Shown: positions 22,109 to 24,210 of the stretch, piece after piece | How positions within the stretch are numbered: position 1 is the first letter of the stretch | How the letters are laid out: each line of letters starts with the position of its first letter | The notes under the pieces: generated by a model | The model's input: the letters and a program-made list of their open reading frames with translations, nothing else | What the model was told of the DNA's origin: nothing | Database searches by the model: none | Program-made: the position numbers and the translations under genes | Assembly: GCA_023664325.1 (NCBI GenBank) | Contig: JAMPFS010000043.1 | Coordinates: 1 to 24,210, forward strand | Source: Clostridium sp. | Lineage (GTDB): Bacteria; Bacillota; Clostridia; Lachnospirales; Lachnospiraceae | Length of the DNA stretch: 24,210 bases | Reading direction: 5' to 3'

Positions 22109-23887
22109 TATGTCAATCTTTAAACAAAGCTCCTCGAGCTGCTTTAAGTCTACCACATCCGGCGCATTGCTCATCAGACAGCTCGCATCCTTAATCTTCG
22201 GAAATGCAATGACATCACGAATGGAATCCGCTCCTGTCATCAGCATAATCATACGGTCAAGACCAAATGCCAGACCGGCATGAGGCGGTACTCCGTATTG
22301 GAACGCATCTAACAAAAAACCAAAACGGTCATGTGCCTCCTCCTTTGTAAATCCAAGAAGTTCAAACATCTTCTCCTGTACATCATCCTGATGGATACGG
22401 ACAGATCCACCGCCAAGCTCACAGCCATTTAACACGATATCATAAGCCTTTGCCCTCGCTTTTCCCATATCGCTGTCAAGAAGCTCCAAATCCTCATCCA
22501 TCGGCATTGTAAACGGATGATGCATTGCCTTAAAGCGCTCCTCCTCGTCAGACCACTCAAATACCGGAAATTCCGTTACCCAGAGGAAACGGTAATCATC
22601 CTTTGCAGCCAGCTCCAACTGCTCCGCCAGCTCACAACGCAAAGCTCCCAACACACTGAATACAATCTTATCCCTGTCTGCTGCAAAGAGTAACAAATCT
22701 CCAGGTTCCCCTTGAAGCGCATCTATTAATGCTGCCATTTCTTCTTCCTTCATAAACTTGGCAAAAGAGGACTTCCGGCTTCCATCTTCCCCAATTGCGA
22801 TATAGGCAAGCCCCTTTGCTCCATATCCCTTTGCAAAATCGACTAATGCATCAATCTTCTTGCGGGGCATCGCTCCCTGACCTTTTACATTGATGCCGCG
22901 AACCGAACCGCCATTTTGAACGGCGCCCTTGAATACCACAAACTCACAGTTTTTTACGAGATCCGTTACATTCTTAAGCTCCATGCCAAAACGCAGATCC
23001 GGCTTATCCGAACCGAAGCGCTCCATTGCCTCCTGCCATGTCATACGCTCGATTGGCAGTTTGACATCTACACCGATTGCCTCTTTAAACACCCGGGCAA
23101 GCAGCCGTTCATTTACATCTAATACATCCTCCACATCCACGAAAGACAGCTCCATATCAATCTGGGTAAACTCCGGCTGTCTGTCTGCACGCAAATCCTC
23201 GTCACGGAAGCATTTTGCCACCTGATAATAGCGGTCATACCCGGAACACATCAATAACTGCTTAAATATCTGTGGTGACTGGGGAAGGGCATAAAAGGTA
23301 CCCGGATGTACACGGCTTGGCACAAGGTAATCCCTTGCGCCTTCCGGTGTTGACTTATTTAAAATTGGAGTCTCAATCTCCAAAAATCCTTCCTCTGCCA
23401 GAAAATTGCGGATAATGCCAACCACCTTGCTTCTCAACATCAGGTTCTTCTGGATATCCGGTCTTCTAAGGTCAAGCGGACGGTATTTTAACCGAATCTC
23501 CTCTTTGGTCTTTGAATTTTCCTCAATCGGAAATGGTGGTGTCTCTGCCTCTGACAGAATACGGATATCCTTTGCAATAATTTCAATATCTCCGGTTGCA
23601 AGATTTTTGTTAATGCCGCCGGCACGAAGCGCCACATTTCCGGTAATCGCCACCACAAACTCACTCCGAAGCTTCTCCGCCTTCGCAAAGCTCTCACTTC
23701 CGCATTTATCCTCTTCAAAGATCACCTGTAAAATTCCACTTCGATCCCTTAAATCCACAAAAATGATACCACCTTTGTTACGGCTTTTTTGTACCCAGCC
23801 CATAACCGTAACGGTTTCATTTACATTCTGATTGCTGACCTCCGTACATCTGTGGGTTCTTTTCAACCCCTTCATTGATTCTGCCAT
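22106..23887 (-). CDS. aspS: Aspartyl-tRNA synthetase
   Basis: This 593-residue class II synthetase has an N-terminal OB-fold anticodon-binding domain (about 20-105, with VMGWVQKSRNKGGIIFVDLRDRSG), the catalytic core with motif 2 FRDEDLRADRQPEFTQID, a bacterial-type insertion (GAD-like) around 290-420, and motif 3 GLAFGLDRMIML near the C-terminus. Length is typical of bacterial AspRS. Whether it also charges tRNA-Asn cannot be settled here. The ATG at 23885-23887 is fixed by AAGGAGG; the open frame extends 54 codons upstream without a site. No T-box was found in the leader. Confidence 0.97.
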   Translation of the reverse strand: MAESMKGLKRTHRCTEVSNQNVNETVTVMGWVQKSRNKGGIIFVDLRDRSGILQVIFEEDKCGSESFAKAEKLRSEFVVAITGNVALRAGGINKNLATGDIEIIAKDIRILSEAETPPFPIEENSKTKEEIRLKYRPLDLRRPDIQKNLMLRSKVVGIIRNFLAEEGFLEIETPILNKSTPEGARDYLVPSRVHPGTFYALPQSPQIFKQLLMCSGYDRYYQVAKCFRDEDLRADRQPEFTQIDMELSFVDVEDVLDVNERLLARVFKEAIGVDVKLPIERMTWQEAMERFGSDKPDLRFGMELKNVTDLVKNCEFVVFKGAVQNGGSVRGINVKGQGAMPRKKIDALVDFAKGYGAKGLAYIAIGEDGSRKSSFAKFMKEEEMAALIDALQGEPGDLLLFAADRDKIVFSVLGALRCELAEQLELAAKDDYRFLWVTEFPVFEWSDEEERFKAMHHPFTMPMDEDLELLDSDMGKARAKAYDIVLNGCELGGGSVRIHQDDVQEKMFELLGFTKEEAHDRFGFLLDAFQYGVPPHAGLAFGLDRMIMLMTGADSIRDVIAFPKIKDASCLMSNAPDVVDLKQLEELCLKIDI

Positions 23888-23962
23888 ATCTGCCTCCTTG
23901 TTTCTATTATAAAAATATAGGTAATTGCAAAACTCTTTCTTGTCTCTTTTGGTTTTAAAAGA

Positions 23963-23989
23963 AATGCATGGATAATAAACCCATGCATT
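23963..23989 (-). terminator. Hairpin between the surface-protein gene and aspS
   Basis: AATGCATGG (23963-23971) and CCATGCATT (23981-23989) form a perfect nine-base stem, followed on the minus strand by TCTTTT. It lies about 95 bases past the surface-protein stop and may terminate that transcript, but it also borders the putative aspS -10 and could be an operator. Confidence 0.4.
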
Positions 23990-24018
23990 ATTATATATGT
24001 TTTGATAAAATTTGTACA
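23990..24018 (-). promoter_or_regulatory. Putative aspS promoter
   Basis: TGTACA (24013-24018), 17 bases and a perfect TATAAT (23990-23995) on the minus strand; leader of about 95 bases to the ATG. Confidence 0.45.
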
Positions 24019-24085
24019 GTCCAACAATGAAGAACAAAATCACCGTCATGTACCCTAAGCCGGACAGATTTCGCTGGTATCATAA

Positions 24086-24210
24086 CTAAACTCTAATCTT
24101 TTTCACCTTCGACCACTTGCCGTATACTTTTTCGTTGGCAGAATCTTTTTTATAAGCTCTCACACGGACATAGTATATTCTGTTCGTTTTCAATTTACTG
24201 ATTGTCCTGG
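24086..24210 (-). CDS. C-terminal end of a fibronectin type III-like surface protein (partial)
   Basis: The minus strand is open from the right edge to a TAG at 24086-24088, giving 40 complete codons before the stop. The sequence ISKLKTNRIYYVRVRAYKKD followed by VYGKWSKVKKIRV is the last strands of a fibronectin III-type repeat (L..G/N..YYVRVRAY...GKWS), as in large secreted or cell-wall proteins of Lachnospiraceae. The rest of the gene lies outside the window. Confidence 0.7.
   Translation of the reverse strand, partial: RTISKLKTNRIYYVRVRAYKKDSANEKVYGKWSKVKKIRV

Noticed and set aside
23888..24085. T-box or N-terminal extension of AspS
   Set aside because: No T-box consensus is present. The 54-codon upstream extension has no ribosome binding site, while AAGGAGG sits exactly before the conserved start.

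Overview
The window looks like a piece of chromosome from an anaerobic, endospore-forming Clostridia, most likely Lachnospiraceae. This rests on SpoIIID, a short archaeal-like ProS without an editing insertion, an A-type flavodiiron protein, a ferredoxin-tailed aldo/keto reductase, a tRNA gene without encoded CCA, strong AGGAGG ribosome binding sites and moderate GC. The genus assignment is inference. There is no prophage, transposase or CRISPR array.

Layout. 1-2250 (minus): thioredoxin, an aldo/keto reductase with two 4Fe-4S motifs, and SpoIIID. Upstream of trxA is a ~217-nt hairpin-forming element with long imperfect inverted repeats. 2357-4529 (minus): a DUF1877-like protein and a 536-residue winged-helix/coiled-coil protein that resembles kleisin-type subunits (MukF/JetA-like) but has no SMC partner here. 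4857-7096 (plus): a small tail-anchored peptide, UppP, and a GalM-like epimerase, closed by a strong terminator. 7202-12175 (minus): CCA-adding-type nucleotidyltransferase, ProS, a YtvI/PerM-type permease and an RluA-type pseudouridine synthase, plus two possible tiny ORFs. 12415-12741 (plus): an XRE regulator. 12748-14133 (minus): a MATE exporter. 14287-17843 (minus): a compact five-gene operon of ABC ATPase, ABC-2 permease, four-helix membrane protein, small HTH regulator and CPBP protease. It has a consensus promoter overlapping an inverted repeat. 18010-18082 (minus): tRNA-Lys(CTT). 18415-19572 (minus): flavodiiron protein. 19792-21273 (plus): a six-helix chemoreceptor. 21277-21837 (minus): a Nudix hydrolase. 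22106-23887 (minus): AspS. At the right edge is the C-terminal end of a fibronectin-III-type surface protein.

The most interesting signal is not a protein. Two plus-strand intergenic segments (~18288-18409 and ~21969-22108) share one architecture: a nearly identical promoter-like block, a short hairpin with a GCAA loop and a consistent G-U/A-U pair change, a C-rich single-stranded stretch (CTCCCCC..TCATG), and a sequence-divergent Rho-independent terminator. They look like two members of a multicopy trans-acting small RNA family whose C-rich seed would pair with Shine-Dalgarno sequences. Each lies just beyond the 3' end of a convergent gene (fprA, aspS). Whether the family is already catalogued cannot be checked from the sequence alone.
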